A stretch of 64,000 bases of DNA from Streptomyces sp. NBC_00358 (GCF_036099295.1 NZ_CP107976.1:248001-312000); one strand, 5' to 3'. Counted from the first letter of the stretch, positions 27,797 to 36,630 are shown. Translations and numbers: made by a program. Notes: generated by a model from the letters alone, not told the origin.

Positions 27797-28042
27797 ATGG
27801 CGACCACCGACCCCTACCGCCTCACCACTCCCGCCGACGGCACGCGCGGAGCGTCGCCGCCCGCCGTCACCGGCGGGGAGGTGGTCCGTACGCTGCTCTG
27901 GATCCTGGTCGTGGCCGGCGTGGTCGCCAACACGGTGGCCACCTACGCCGAGGCGGACATCCGGGTGCACCTGGCCTGTGGTGCGGTCACCGTCCTTGGC
28001 GCGGGCACCCTCGCCGTGCGCCACCTGCGGGGTCGTCGATGA
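27797..28042 (+). CDS. small membrane protein, 81 aa
   Basis: A short protein with two membrane helices (TLLWILVVAGVVANTVATYA and CGAVTVLGAGTLAVRHL) after a polar N-terminus. It starts behind GGGAGAAG and its TGA overlaps the ATG of the ABC ATPase gene (ATGA), so translation is coupled. A role as accessory or immunity peptide of the transporter is inferred from position only. Confidence 0.75.
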   Translation: MATTDPYRLTTPADGTRGASPPAVTGGEVVRTLLWILVVAGVVANTVATYAEADIRVHLACGAVTVLGAGTLAVRHLRGRR

Positions 28043-28812
28043 ACGCCGCCTTCGCCCGGACCCGTCGCCCGGCGGCGACCGCACACGACGCGTCGACGCC
28101 GGTCATCGCCCTGGACCGGGTCGTCAAGGAGTACGCGGGAGGCGTACGCGCCCTCGACGAGGTGTCGCTGACCGTGGCACGCGGCACGTTCCTCGCGGTG
28201 ATGGGCCCCTCGGGCTCCGGCAAGAGCACGCTGATGCACTGCGCCGCGGGGCTGGACTCCCCGACGTCGGGCAGTGTCCGCATCGACGGCCACGAGATCG
28301 GGGGCCTGAACGAGAACCGCCGTACCGAACTGCGCCGGGAACGCGTCGGTTTCGTGTTCCAGGCGTACAACCTGATCCCCTCCCTCAGCATCGCGGACAA
28401 CATCCTGCTGCCGCTGCGGCTGGCGGGCCGTACGCCTGACCACGACTGGCTGCGGGCTCTGGTGGAGCGGGTCGGTCTTGCCGACCGGCTCACCCACCGC
28501 CCGGCCGAACTCTCCGGTGGCCAGCAGCAACGGGCCGCCGTCGTACGGGCGTTGGTGGCCAGGCCGGCCGTCGTGTTCGCCGACGAGCCGACCGGCGCGC
28601 TGGACCTGCGCAGCGCCCACGAGGTCCTCGACCTGCTGCGCGACCTCGTCGACGACCTGCACCAGACGGTGGTGATGGTCACCCATGATCCGGCCGCCGC
28701 GGCCCGGGCACACCAGGTGCTGGTGATGGCCGACGGCCGGGTGGTCGAGGCCCTCGAAGCGCCGACCGCCCCTGAACTGGCCCGCCGTCTCGTCGCGTTG
28801 GCGGGGGGCTGA
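28039..28812 (+). CDS. ABC transporter ATP-binding protein (MacB/LolD type)
   Basis: A 257-residue nucleotide-binding subunit with Walker A GPSGSGKST, Q-loop FVFQAYNLIPSLS, signature LSGGQQQRAAVVRAL, Walker B VVFADEPTGALD and the H-loop VMVTHDP. The GALD and LxxNLIPxLT-like features place it in the FtsE/LolD/MacB group, which powers FtsX-type permeases. These act on envelope lipids, proteins or antimicrobial peptides rather than ordinary uptake. It overlaps the small membrane protein gene and lies 3 bases before the permease gene. Confidence 0.95.
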   Translation: MNAAFARTRRPAATAHDASTPVIALDRVVKEYAGGVRALDEVSLTVARGTFLAVMGPSGSGKSTLMHCAAGLDSPTSGSVRIDGHEIGGLNENRRTELRRERVGFVFQAYNLIPSLSIADNILLPLRLAGRTPDHDWLRALVERVGLADRLTHRPAELSGGQQQRAAVVRALVARPAVVFADEPTGALDLRSAHEVLDLLRDLVDDLHQTVVMVTHDPAAAARAHQVLVMADGRVVEALEAPTAPELARRLVALAGG

Positions 28813-28815
28813 GTC

Positions 28816-31374
28816 ATGTTCCGTCTCGCCCTGCGGATGGTCGGACACCGGATCACCGCGCTGATCGCCGTGGCCTGCGCGGTTCTCGGCGGCGCGGCCC
28901 TGATCACCGGTACCGGCGTACTGGCCGAGTCCGGTCTGCGTTCCCATCTGCCCGTCGGCCGTCTCGGCGGCGCGGGCGTCGTCGTCGCGGCCGACCAGGA
29001 GTTCCACCCGAGCGGCGACCTGCCGATCGCGCTCCCGGAACGTCGTACGGTCCCGGCTGAACTGGTGCGGAAACTGGCCGAGTTGCCGGGTGTCACCGAT
29101 GCGGTCGGCGACATCGGCTTCCCCGCCGCCCTCGTCGACGCCCATGGACGGGTCGTACCGGCCGGGGATCCCCGGGCATCGGGGCACGGCTGGTCCTCGG
29201 TGAGGCTGCTGGACGGTGCTCAGGTCCACGGCAGCGGGCCGTCCGGTTCCGGCGAGATCGCCGTGGACAGCGCCACCGCCGCCGCGGCGGGAGTGAAGGT
29301 GGGCGACTCGATCGAGGCCGTCGCGGGCGCCCGGCCCGCCGCCCGTTATAGCGTCTCGGCGGTCGTCGACGCGCCGGGCGCCGGCGTCTTCTTCGCCGAC
29401 AGGACGGCCGTACGACTGTCCGGGAGAGATGGGCGGAACGGCGACTCGCGCGCCGGGACCGTCGACCTCATCGGTCTGCGCACCGCACCCGGTTCCGAGG
29501 AGCGGGTCGCCGACGAAGTCCGTACGAAGCTGAAGGGCACGGGGTTCACGGGGCTGGAGGCGGTCACCGGTGCGAGTCGCGGGGACCTCGTGTCGCCCGG
29601 CGCGGGCGCGAGCCGCTCCCTCCTGGTCCTCCTCGCCGGTTCGCTCGCCGGCATCATCCTGCTGATCACCGGGTTCGTCATGGCGAGCGCGCTGGCCGTG
29701 TCGATCGCCGGGCAGCGTCGCGACCTGGCGCTGATGCGGGCCGTCGGCGCGACTCCGAAGCAGATCCGGCGACTTGCCGCCGCCCAGTCCACCGTCGTCG
29801 CGGCCATGGCCCTCGTCCCCGGTGTGGCGCTCGGCTACCTGCTGGCCGGGCAGTTCCGCGGGCTGCTGGCGGACCGCGGGGTCGTTCCCTCCGAACTCCC
29901 GCTGACCCTCAGCCCGTTGCCCGCCCTCGCGACGATCGTCCTCATGGCCCTGGTCGTACAGGTCTCGGCACGGGGCTCGGCCTGGCGCACCTCCCGCATG
30001 CCGGCCACCGAGGCCGTCGCCGAGTCGCGCAGCGAGCCGCGCGATCCGTCGCGGACCCGGACGCGCATCGGCCTCCTCGTCATCGTCGCCGCGACCACCA
30101 TGTCGGCCACACCCCTCTTCTCCCGTACCGCCATCGGCGCGACAGCCACCTCCATCGCGGGCATTCTCGGCGCGATCGGCCTGGCCCTGGCCGGCCCGGC
30201 TCTCGTCCGGGGCATCGGGAACGCGGCGGCCCGGCGCACCCGCTCCGGCGTCTCCGCGCCGACCTGGCTGGCGATGGCCAACGTCCGCGCGTACGCCCTG
30301 CGCAACGCGGGAATCGTCAGCTCCTTGGCCATGGCGGTCGTGTTCGTCCTGACGTACACCCTCACCCAGACCACCGTGCTGGCCGCCACGGCGGACGAGA
30401 CCCGCGTCGGCACCCTCGCCCAGCAGCGCCTCGGCGCGCCGGGCCTGGGCGGACTGCCCGACGGCACGCTCTCCGCCGTACGGGACACGACCGGCGTACG
30501 GGCGGCGGCCCCGGTGAGCACGACCACGGTGGTGTGGCCGTACAAGATGTTCGGCGACACGGAGACCGATTCCGGCTCCGCGACGATCCTCACCCCGGAC
30601 GCGTCGGACGTCCTCGACCTCGATGTACGGGCGGGGAGCCTGGACCGTCTCACCGGCGCCACGATCGCCGTGAGCAGCGATGTCGCCCGCTCGCGCGCCG
30701 CGGAAGTGGGCCATCGGGTGAGCCTCGTCCTCGGGGACGGCGCGCGGGTCGACGCCGAGGTCGTCGCGGTCTACGGCCGTGCTCTCGGCTTCGGCACCGT
30801 GGTGCTCTCCCACGACCTGGCGGCCGGACACACCACGACGGGGCTCGACCAGAGCATCCTCGTCCGCACGGACGGCACCGCGACCGCCCGCCAGGCACTG
30901 ACAGCCCTCGCCGCGTCCCACCCGGGTCTGGCACTGGAGGACACGAATCCCCCGTCCGGCGACGGTCTGAGGGACGCCCCGCCCGAGGTGTGGATCAACC
31001 TGGCCGTCATCGTGGTCCTGCTCGTCTACCTCCTGCTGAGCATCGCCAACAAACTCGTCGCCGCCACCGCCCAGCGCCGGGTCGAACTGGGGGCGCTCCG
31101 CCTCATCGGCACCACACCTCGTCAGATCCGCGCGATGATGCGGCGCGAGGCAGCGGTGACCGCCGCCACCGCGCTCACCACGGCCCTGCTGCTGTCCGCC
31201 GTGCCCCTCGCCCTCCTGGGCCAGGGCTTCCTCGGCCGCCCCTGGCCCGCGGGCCCCGCCTGGCTGCTGCCCGCCCTCGCGCTCACCGTCACCGTCACGG
31301 CATTCCTCACCATCGAACTCCCCACCCGCCAGGCGCTGCGCACGCCACCCGCCGACGCCGTCCGCGCCCAGTGA
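28816..31374 (+). CDS. FtsX/MacB-like ABC transporter permease
   Basis: An 852-residue permease. A first membrane helix (ITALIAVACAVLGGAALIT) is followed by a large extracytoplasmic domain (40-265). Three helices follow (LLVLLAGSLAGIILLITGFV; a second near 335; LSPLPALATIVLMALVVQVS), then a second half with helices near 420-460 and 500-520, another external domain (540-720) and a last FtsX triplet (IVVLLVYLLLSIANK...). The two FtsX units with RRDLALMRAVGATPKQIR and RRVELGALRLIGTTPRQIR are diagnostic. With the ATPase it probably exports or detoxifies an amphiphilic compound or peptide at the envelope. Confidence 0.92.
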   Translation: MFRLALRMVGHRITALIAVACAVLGGAALITGTGVLAESGLRSHLPVGRLGGAGVVVAADQEFHPSGDLPIALPERRTVPAELVRKLAELPGVTDAVGDIGFPAALVDAHGRVVPAGDPRASGHGWSSVRLLDGAQVHGSGPSGSGEIAVDSATAAAAGVKVGDSIEAVAGARPAARYSVSAVVDAPGAGVFFADRTAVRLSGRDGRNGDSRAGTVDLIGLRTAPGSEERVADEVRTKLKGTGFTGLEAVTGASRGDLVSPGAGASRSLLVLLAGSLAGIILLITGFVMASALAVSIAGQRRDLALMRAVGATPKQIRRLAAAQSTVVAAMALVPGVALGYLLAGQFRGLLADRGVVPSELPLTLSPLPALATIVLMALVVQVSARGSAWRTSRMPATEAVAESRSEPRDPSRTRTRIGLLVIVAATTMSATPLFSRTAIGATATSIAGILGAIGLALAGPALVRGIGNAAARRTRSGVSAPTWLAMANVRAYALRNAGIVSSLAMAVVFVLTYTLTQTTVLAATADETRVGTLAQQRLGAPGLGGLPDGTLSAVRDTTGVRAAAPVSTTTVVWPYKMFGDTETDSGSATILTPDASDVLDLDVRAGSLDRLTGATIAVSSDVARSRAAEVGHRVSLVLGDGARVDAEVVAVYGRALGFGTVVLSHDLAAGHTTTGLDQSILVRTDGTATARQALTALAASHPGLALEDTNPPSGDGLRDAPPEVWINLAVIVVLLVYLLLSIANKLVAATAQRRVELGALRLIGTTPRQIRAMMRREAAVTAATALTTALLLSAVPLALLGQGFLGRPWPAGPAWLLPALALTVTVTAFLTIELPTRQALRTPPADAVRAQ

Positions 31375-31695
31375 CCCGGCTCGCGTCCACGACGAGGCGG
31401 GACCGCTCGTCCGGCGATACGTCCGGCCCTGTCGGGGGTGCCCCTGCGGCCTGACGCCACCGCGCTCAGGCGAGTACGGCGGGCCGCCCGCCCCCGGCGA
31501 TGACCCATCAGGACGCCGCCCTCGGCCCGGCGGCGACCACGGCTCCGATCGACGGCGGTACAGCCTGCTGTACCGCCACTCGGGGCGCTCACGGCAATGA
31601 TCCGCGGACGCGTGACTGGTGTGCTGAACACGTCACCTCAGCCGGCTTCCGACACAGCTCCGACCGCTTCCGACCGCTTCCGAAGGGACACCACG
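31375..31695. other. intergenic region before the CPBP gene
   Basis: About 320 bases. The only clear structure is the palindrome at 31554-31577, about 120 bases before the GTG start. No hairpin terminator for the permease gene was seen. Confidence 0.5.
31554..31577. promoter_or_regulatory. palindrome, probable response-regulator operator (copy 2)
   Basis: GGCGGTACAGC (31554-31564), a CT spacer and GCTGTACCGCC (31567-31577) form a perfect inverted repeat. Eighteen central bases equal those of the copy at 27669-27690, while the outer bases differ but remain complementary. Confidence 0.75.
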
Positions 31696-32643
31696 GTGAG
31701 CAGCATCCAAGACCCCGTCAGTATCGAAACGCGACCGGCCGACACGGGCCGCGAGGACGGCACCGGCCTGCGGGGCAGCATCCGCCGCCGCCCCCTGACC
31801 TGGTTCTTCTCGCTGGCATACCTGCTGAGTTGGACCGCATGGACGCCGTACGTCCTGTCCGAGAACGGCCTGGGCGTCTGGCACTTCACCTTTCCCGGAG
31901 GCGGCCCCGGCAGCCAGCTCTTCGGCGTCCTGCCCGGCGCCTACCTCGGCCCGATCCTGTCGGCACTCCTGGTGACCGGCGCGACCGAAGGACGCCGCGG
32001 ACTACGGGCCTGGCGCGGCCGGATGACCAAGTTCAAGGTCGGCTGGCGCTGGTACGTCGTGGTTCTCTTCTCGGTGCCCGCCGCGCTGACCCTCACCTCG
32101 GTCGCGTTGTCCGGCCGCGGTCCCGCGATGCCGCCCGTCGTCATGCTGGCCGCGTTCCTGCCCGGCCTGCTCGTGCAGATGGTCACCACCGGCCTCGCCG
32201 AGGAGCCCGGCTGGCGCGAGTTCGCCATGCCCCGCCTGCAGCGCCGCTACGGCCCGCTGTTCGGCACCCTCGTCGTCGGTCCGCTGTGGGGCGCCTGGCA
32301 CCTCCCGCTGTTCCTGACCCAGTGGGGCAACTGGCCGCACGTGTCCTGGACCACGCCGCTGGAGTTCATCGTCACCGCGATCGCCTTCAGCTTCGTCATG
32401 ACATGGGTGTTCAACCGCACCGGCGAGAGCCTGCCGATGGCCATGCTGCTGCACTGCGGCGTCAACAACTACATGTCCCTCGCCTGGTCCGCCATGTTCC
32501 CCACACTGTCCCGCGAAGACGCCACCCACGCCTTCCTGCTCAGCGCCACCGTCGCCGCCCTCGTCCTGTTGGTCGCCACCCGCGGCCGACTGGGCTGTCC
32601 ACCGGCACACGACGCCTCCACGCTGCCGGGCCGGACGGCTTGA
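31696..32643 (+). CDS. CPBP (CAAX-like) intramembrane metalloprotease
   Basis: A 315-residue protein with about eight membrane helices. The Abi/CPBP motifs are present: EEPGWREFAMPRL (motif 1, two Glu), GPLWGAWHLPLF (motif 2, His) and LHCGVNNYM (motif 3, His/Asn). The family covers Rce1-like proteases and bacteriocin self-immunity proteins. GTG 31696 follows AAGGGA. The shared palindrome links it to the ABC operon, so it may belong to the same envelope-stress or immunity response. Confidence 0.88.
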   Translation: MSSIQDPVSIETRPADTGREDGTGLRGSIRRRPLTWFFSLAYLLSWTAWTPYVLSENGLGVWHFTFPGGGPGSQLFGVLPGAYLGPILSALLVTGATEGRRGLRAWRGRMTKFKVGWRWYVVVLFSVPAALTLTSVALSGRGPAMPPVVMLAAFLPGLLVQMVTTGLAEEPGWREFAMPRLQRRYGPLFGTLVVGPLWGAWHLPLFLTQWGNWPHVSWTTPLEFIVTAIAFSFVMTWVFNRTGESLPMAMLLHCGVNNYMSLAWSAMFPTLSREDATHAFLLSATVAALVLLVATRGRLGCPPAHDASTLPGRTA

Positions 32644-33145
32644 CCGCGGCGGTCGTCCACGTCACGCGGGGGATCGGACTCGCTCACCTTGTGGACTCCA
32701 CCGTGTACCAGCCGCCGGCCGGCGCGGCGATGGGCAGCAGTGCGACGGCCTCGGCAGCGACGCCTCCGTGCCCGTACCCTTCCTCGGCGGCGACGCCCAC
32801 GGCGCCGGCGTCCACCGCGAACCGCGGTACCTGGTCCGGGCGGAACTGCCACCGGCCGCCGCGCTGCGGGCCGCGACCCCGGCGCGCCGCGTCTCCCTGA
32901 ACGCCCGCGGAAGCATCGCCGGTTGGACAGGCGTTTCGCCCGCCCGAGCGGTCCGGAAGGTGTCGGGCCGGGCGGCAGCCGTCGGTAGGCAGTGTGGAGC
33001 CGGAATCGGCGTGTGTGCGTCAGCCGAGGGGAGCGGGCACAGAAAATCTTCACTGTTTCCGAACCGAGTTCATATGATGCACAGGTCAACAGGCTTGGCC
33101 CGAGGGGAACTTCGGCCCGCCTATCAAGGTTCTCATGGGGGATTC
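32644..33145. other. intergenic stretch, no gene supported
   Basis: About 500 bases. Open frames here overlap each other and have no domain resemblance. The last 150 bases become less GC-rich (ATCTTCACTGTTTCC, TTCATATGATGC around 33046-33078) and probably carry the promoter of the secreted protein gene that follows. Confidence 0.4.
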
Positions 33146-33994
33146 ATGCGTCTACGCGTTGCGGCCGCCGTAGCTTCCGGTGGCGTCGTTCTGTCCGCGC
33201 TCGCTCTTCCGATAGCCGCCCAGGCGGCGGAGCGTCCGGGTGCGTCGACGAAGCTCAGCTCCTTCACCTCGAAGACCGTTCGTCCGAAGGACTCGTTGGG
33301 CAACACCAAGTTCTCGAACGCGGTCATCAACGGCGGCAAGGACATCGTCCTCGGCACCACCGGCACGAAGTCCGTCACCGTCACGTACACCGCCACCAAC
33401 CAGAGCGGCGTCGCCCTCACCGAGGCCTTCCTGTGGCAGGGCACCGACAGCTCGACCACGGACGGCATCACCGGCGGCCTGGGGACGGACGACGACCCCA
33501 ACTGCACGGAGTCGGCGACCCAGGGCGTCTACACCTGCAAGGCCGTCTTCAACATCCACCCCGCCACCGACATGAAGGACAACGGCGTGGCAGGGACCTG
33601 GAAGCTGTTCCTGGGCGCCTGGGACCTGTACGCGAACGCCGGCTACAACGACGACGTCGCCACCGTCTCGGTCAAGAAGTCCTCCACGCTGACCGCGAAT
33701 GCCACGCCCGAGCCGGTCAAGAAGGACAAGACCATCACGGTCACGGGCAAGCTCGCCCGCGCGAACTGGTCGACCGGCAGTTTCGCCGGCTACGTGTCCC
33801 AGCCCGCGAAACTGCAGTTCCGCAAGAAGGGCAGCAGCACCTACACCACCCTCAAGACGGTCACGACCAACAGCACCGGCGTCCTGAAGACCACCACCAA
33901 GGCCACGGTCGACGGTTACTACCGCTACGTCTTCGCGGGCACCTCCACCACCGCCGCCGCGACGGCCCCCGGCGACTTCGTCGACGTCAGGTAA
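33146..33994 (+). CDS. secreted protein with beta-sandwich domains, 282 aa
   Basis: A typical Sec signal peptide (MRLRVAAAVASGGVVLSALA...AAQA, cleavage near residue 29) is followed by two beta-rich parts. The first (35-175) has VTVTYTATNQSGVALTEAFL and two Cys (DPNCTES, VYTCKAVF) likely to form a disulfide. The second (180-282) reads as an Ig-like unit: ITVTGKLARANW, KLQFRKKGSSTYTTLKTVTT, GYYRYVFAGTSTTAA. It has no catalytic motif, so a structural or binding role outside the cell is inferred. A terminator follows. Confidence 0.8.
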   Translation: MRLRVAAAVASGGVVLSALALPIAAQAAERPGASTKLSSFTSKTVRPKDSLGNTKFSNAVINGGKDIVLGTTGTKSVTVTYTATNQSGVALTEAFLWQGTDSSTTDGITGGLGTDDDPNCTESATQGVYTCKAVFNIHPATDMKDNGVAGTWKLFLGAWDLYANAGYNDDVATVSVKKSSTLTANATPEPVKKDKTITVTGKLARANWSTGSFAGYVSQPAKLQFRKKGSSTYTTLKTVTTNSTGVLKTTTKATVDGYYRYVFAGTSTTAAATAPGDFVDVR

Positions 33995-34096
33995 GCAGTC
34001 CGGTTCGCACCGCGCGTCACCGCCCCGGTGCCGGGCCGCCGTGCATGACAGCGCCCCGGCACCACGCGATTCGCGAAGCGCGGGTGCGACCTGACG

Positions 34097-34140
34097 AACC
34101 GGCCCCGGCGCGCCTTCGAAGGGGCGCGTCGGGGCCGGTT
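34097..34140. terminator. bidirectional terminator between convergent genes
   Basis: AACCGGCCCCGGCGCGCC (34097-34114) pairs with GGGGCGCGTCGGGGCCGGTT (34121-34140) with one mismatch and a TTCGAA loop. It lies between the secreted protein gene and the convergent small secreted peptide gene. Confidence 0.75.
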
Positions 34141-34181
34141 CGGGTTTGAATCGCAGCCGCTGTTACGGGCGGATGCCGGCG

Positions 34182-34454
34182 TCAGCCACGGTGTGAGTGG
34201 TGGCACTCGTGATGGGCGGGGAGCCAGACGCGGATCCACTGGCCGGGGTGCCAGCGGTGGTGCCGGTCCCGGAACGCCGGGCGCCACTGCCGTGCCCAGT
34301 GGCCTGCCACCTTCACGCAGTGGTGCGACGCCACCGACGGCCGGTGGTCCTGCGGGGCGGCCGACGCGGTACCGACCGCACCGACGACCCCGCCCGCGGC
34401 CAGGGCCACCGTCGCCGCCCCCAGGGCCGCGGCCCTCTTCAATCCGTTGATCAT
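34182..34454 (-). CDS. small secreted His/Trp-rich protein, 90 aa
   Basis: The protein starts MINGLKRAAALGAATVALAA and has a signal peptide ending near TASA (about residue 34). The mature part of about 56 residues is full of His, Trp and Arg (HHCVKVAGHWARQWRPAFRD; RHHRWHPGQWIRVWLPAHHE) with two Cys. Mature peptides of this kind may bind metals or cell walls, but no family is recognised. The long ORF upstream of the ATG is an extension without ribosome site; GGAAAGG lies 13 bases before the chosen ATG. Confidence 0.7.
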   Translation of the reverse strand: MINGLKRAAALGAATVALAAGGVVGAVGTASAAPQDHRPSVASHHCVKVAGHWARQWRPAFRDRHHRWHPGQWIRVWLPAHHECHHSHRG

Positions 34455-35111
34455 GTTCAGACCTTTCCGTACGAACCGGAGCTGACGCCCCGGCACTGCC
34501 CGGACCATCCGGCCGGGCACGCACTGATCCTGACCCTCGGACATGGCCAAATCGCCACAGAACACTGCCTCTTAAGAAATGCAAATCAACTTCTCATTCA
34601 CCATAAATAGTCACATTTAAGTACGCGAGTGGCGCGGCTCGTCCCACATCGACAGCCCTCCGGACTTCACCTCCTCGCAGCACCTGCCGCTCCCGGTGTC
34701 GACGGACCATCAGCCCGTGAGCAGCGTCGAAGAAGAGGGCGCGTGCCACGTGCGGGGCGATGCTCCGGGAACGGAGCCGGCGCACAACTGGTCACCGTGG
34801 CCGCCCGCCAGCATGTCCCGCTGGGCCGGCCTCGTCGGCCTGGTCGCCGGCGGACTGCTGCTCTGCCCGGACCTGTCCCCGCCACTCGCCGTTGAGCCCG
34901 ATCCGTGCATCCTGCACGCAGGGCTACGACGATCGCTGCGGGCGCGACCCGGCCGCAAGGGGTTTCACCGTCCCGTCGGCTCAACTGCAATGGCCAATGC
35001 GCGGGTTGGAATAGGACCGCTGCGTTTGCGGCCCTCGAAACGGGACGCGACAATGGACGGGCGATCCGATTTGTCGTACGGCCCATCGTGTGGCCGAGAG
35101 ACGAGGACGCC
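34455..35111. other. intergenic region with an AT-rich patch
   Basis: About 650 bases without a convincing gene. The patch at 34571-34622 is markedly AT-rich for this genome and is bounded by partly complementary ends (CTTAAGAAATG and CATTTAAG). It probably holds the promoter of the small secreted His/Trp-rich protein gene, with a leader of about 110 bases. Confidence 0.45.
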
Positions 35112-35504
35112 ATGACCGAGAAGGGCACCCCGGAGCTTCCATTCACCGAAGGATCGGTGTGGTCCCTCCAGCTGATTCAGGTCAAGCCGGGCGCGACGAG
35201 AAAATACCTGGATGTGTTGCGCCAGACCTGGAAGCCCGTGATGGACGAAGCGCAGCGGACGGGCCTGATAACCCGCTATCGGATTTTGATGGGGCCGCCC
35301 GCAAGCCCGGACGACTGGAGCGTACTGCTCGCAGTGGAAGTGCCGGACATGGCTTCCCTGGACGGGTTCGGGCAAAAGCTCGCCGTGATCGAGGCCGAGC
35401 TGAGCGACGGTGAGCACCGTACCGGCGGTGAGCAAGGTACAGGCAGTGGCGGCCTCCGCGACGTTCTTGGAGCGAAGCTCGTGCGGGAGGTCACCCTCGC
35501 CTAG
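35112..35504 (+). CDS. small protein with dimeric alpha/beta-barrel (ABM-like) pattern, 130 aa
   Basis: The middle of the protein (15-95) alternates strand and helix as in antibiotic-biosynthesis-monooxygenase/EthD-like ferredoxin folds: VWSLQLIQVKPGATRKYLDV, a helix with LRQTWKPVMDEAQRTG, LITRYRILMG, WSVLLAVEVPDMASLDGFGQ. No catalytic residue can be named. The C-terminus is Gly/Ser-rich and then basic. It precedes the lanthipeptide precursor candidate by 63 bases on the same strand, so it may belong to that cluster. Confidence 0.65.
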   Translation: MTEKGTPELPFTEGSVWSLQLIQVKPGATRKYLDVLRQTWKPVMDEAQRTGLITRYRILMGPPASPDDWSVLLAVEVPDMASLDGFGQKLAVIEAELSDGEHRTGGEQGTGSGGLRDVLGAKLVREVTLA

Positions 35505-35567
35505 AAGCCCAGCCGATCGCCTTTCAGCGTGCAACGCTTCGGGGCCCGAGCGGGAGGACACAACGTC

Positions 35568-35747
35568 ATGGAGCCAAGGAAAGAGACGCAGCAGAGCAAA
35601 GAGACCAGGCGGACACTCGACCTGAAGCGCGAGGTTCTGCGTGATCTCGACGATCCGCTGCTCAGCAGTCAAGGCTGGACCCTCTGGTGCTGCGACGACG
35701 CCCCTCTGCGCGCGCAGCGCTCGCCGAACGGGGCGCCGCCGGAGTAG
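35568..35747 (+). CDS. candidate class I lanthipeptide precursor, 59 aa
   Basis: A 59-residue peptide. The charged N-terminal half holds LDLKREVLRDLDDPLL, which has the LxLxxExLxxLxxxxL layout of class I lanthipeptide leaders that LanB recognises through its RRE. The C-terminal part (SSQGWTLWCCDDAPL...) has Ser/Thr before a Cys-Cys pair and could yield one or two thioether rings. GGGAGGA lies upstream of the ATG. Position, just ahead of a JmjC-type gene and LanB, supports the call. The core is poor in Ser/Thr for a lanthipeptide, so doubt remains. Confidence 0.6.
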   Translation: MEPRKETQQSKETRRTLDLKREVLRDLDDPLLSSQGWTLWCCDDAPLRAQRSPNGAPPE

Positions 35748-35754
35748 CAGGGTG

Positions 35755-36630
35755 ATGGACATTCGCCCCGTTGTCAGAGTTCCCAGCGCGGAGTTCAGCC
35801 CGCACGCCTTCATCGGGGACCGCCCGGCGGTCGTAACGGACTGCACGGCCGACTGGCCGGCCGTACGGCACTGGGATTCGCGATACCTTCGGCGGGTCGC
35901 CGGTCCGCGGGAGATCGCGGTGAGGGAAACGGACGGGCCGCCCCGCAACATATTCCAGCGCCTCGGCCCGGGCGGGCGCATCCGGTTCGAGCAGTACCTC
36001 GACTGGGTCCTGGAGGCGGCGGAGGACCTGAAGCCGGTCCTTCGGCCGGGAATCGACTCCGGGGCCGTCACAGAAGCCGTCTGTGACCATCGATTCGAGC
36101 AGTCCTACTACCTTGATGCGAAGCTGGCCGCGCTTTCGCCCGAATTGTTGCGGGACGCTCCCGTTCCGGACTGGTTCCGTTCGCCTTTGGTGGACACGAA
36201 CTTCTGGTGCGGGATACTCGGAACATCCTCGGGATTGCACTGCGACGTGACTCCGAATTGCAACGTGCAGGTCATCGGCCAGAAGAGTTTCCTGCTCTTT
36301 CCCCCGTCGCAGGCCCGCCTGCTGTACAAGCTGCCGAAAGCGACGCACTGCCGGTTCGACCCGAACCTGCCGGATTACGACACGTTTCCCCGCGCGCGGC
36401 GTGCAGTGGGATTCCGTTGCACCCTGCGACCCGGGGAATGCCTGTACATCCCTGTCGGCTGGTACCACCAGGTGACCGTGATGTCTCCCTGGGCCGTCAA
36501 CGTGAACTTCTTCTGGCGGAGGCTGTTGTCACAATCGGTCGCGCACACCGAGTTGTGGCCGCTCCTGCTTCGACGCTCCCGCGCGGGACGGCGGCAGCGT
36601 ACCCGCGCACGAAGGGAAGCGGCCAGGTGA
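35755..36630 (+). CDS. cupin-like JmjC-type Fe(II)/2-oxoglutarate hydroxylase
   Basis: A 291-residue enzyme of the cupin_8/JmjC-like group. The metal motif HCD is at 162-164 in SSGLHCDVTPNCNVQVIGQK, and the distal His is at about 238 in PVGWYHQVTVMSPWAVNVNF. FLLFPPSQARLLY between them is a typical strand and loop. Members hydroxylate protein or peptide side chains (Asp, Asn, Lys and others). Here it would act on the lanthipeptide precursor or on a carrier. Its TGA overlaps the GTG of the LanB gene, so the two are translationally coupled. A GTG at 35752 is an alternative start. Confidence 0.85.
   Translation: MDIRPVVRVPSAEFSPHAFIGDRPAVVTDCTADWPAVRHWDSRYLRRVAGPREIAVRETDGPPRNIFQRLGPGGRIRFEQYLDWVLEAAEDLKPVLRPGIDSGAVTEAVCDHRFEQSYYLDAKLAALSPELLRDAPVPDWFRSPLVDTNFWCGILGTSSGLHCDVTPNCNVQVIGQKSFLLFPPSQARLLYKLPKATHCRFDPNLPDYDTFPRARRAVGFRCTLRPGECLYIPVGWYHQVTVMSPWAVNVNFFWRRLLSQSVAHTELWPLLLRRSRAGRRQRTRARREAAR

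Noticed and set aside
27943..30921. Very long open frame on the minus strand (992 codons) opposite the ABC transporter genes
   Set aside because: The plus strand encodes an unmistakable ATPase and permease; the antisense frame is His/Arg/Gly-rich noise.
36207..36626. Upstream in-frame extension of LanB into the hydroxylase gene
   Set aside because: The extension overlaps a convincing JmjC-type gene; the GTG at 36627 overlaps its stop and gives the normal LanB length.
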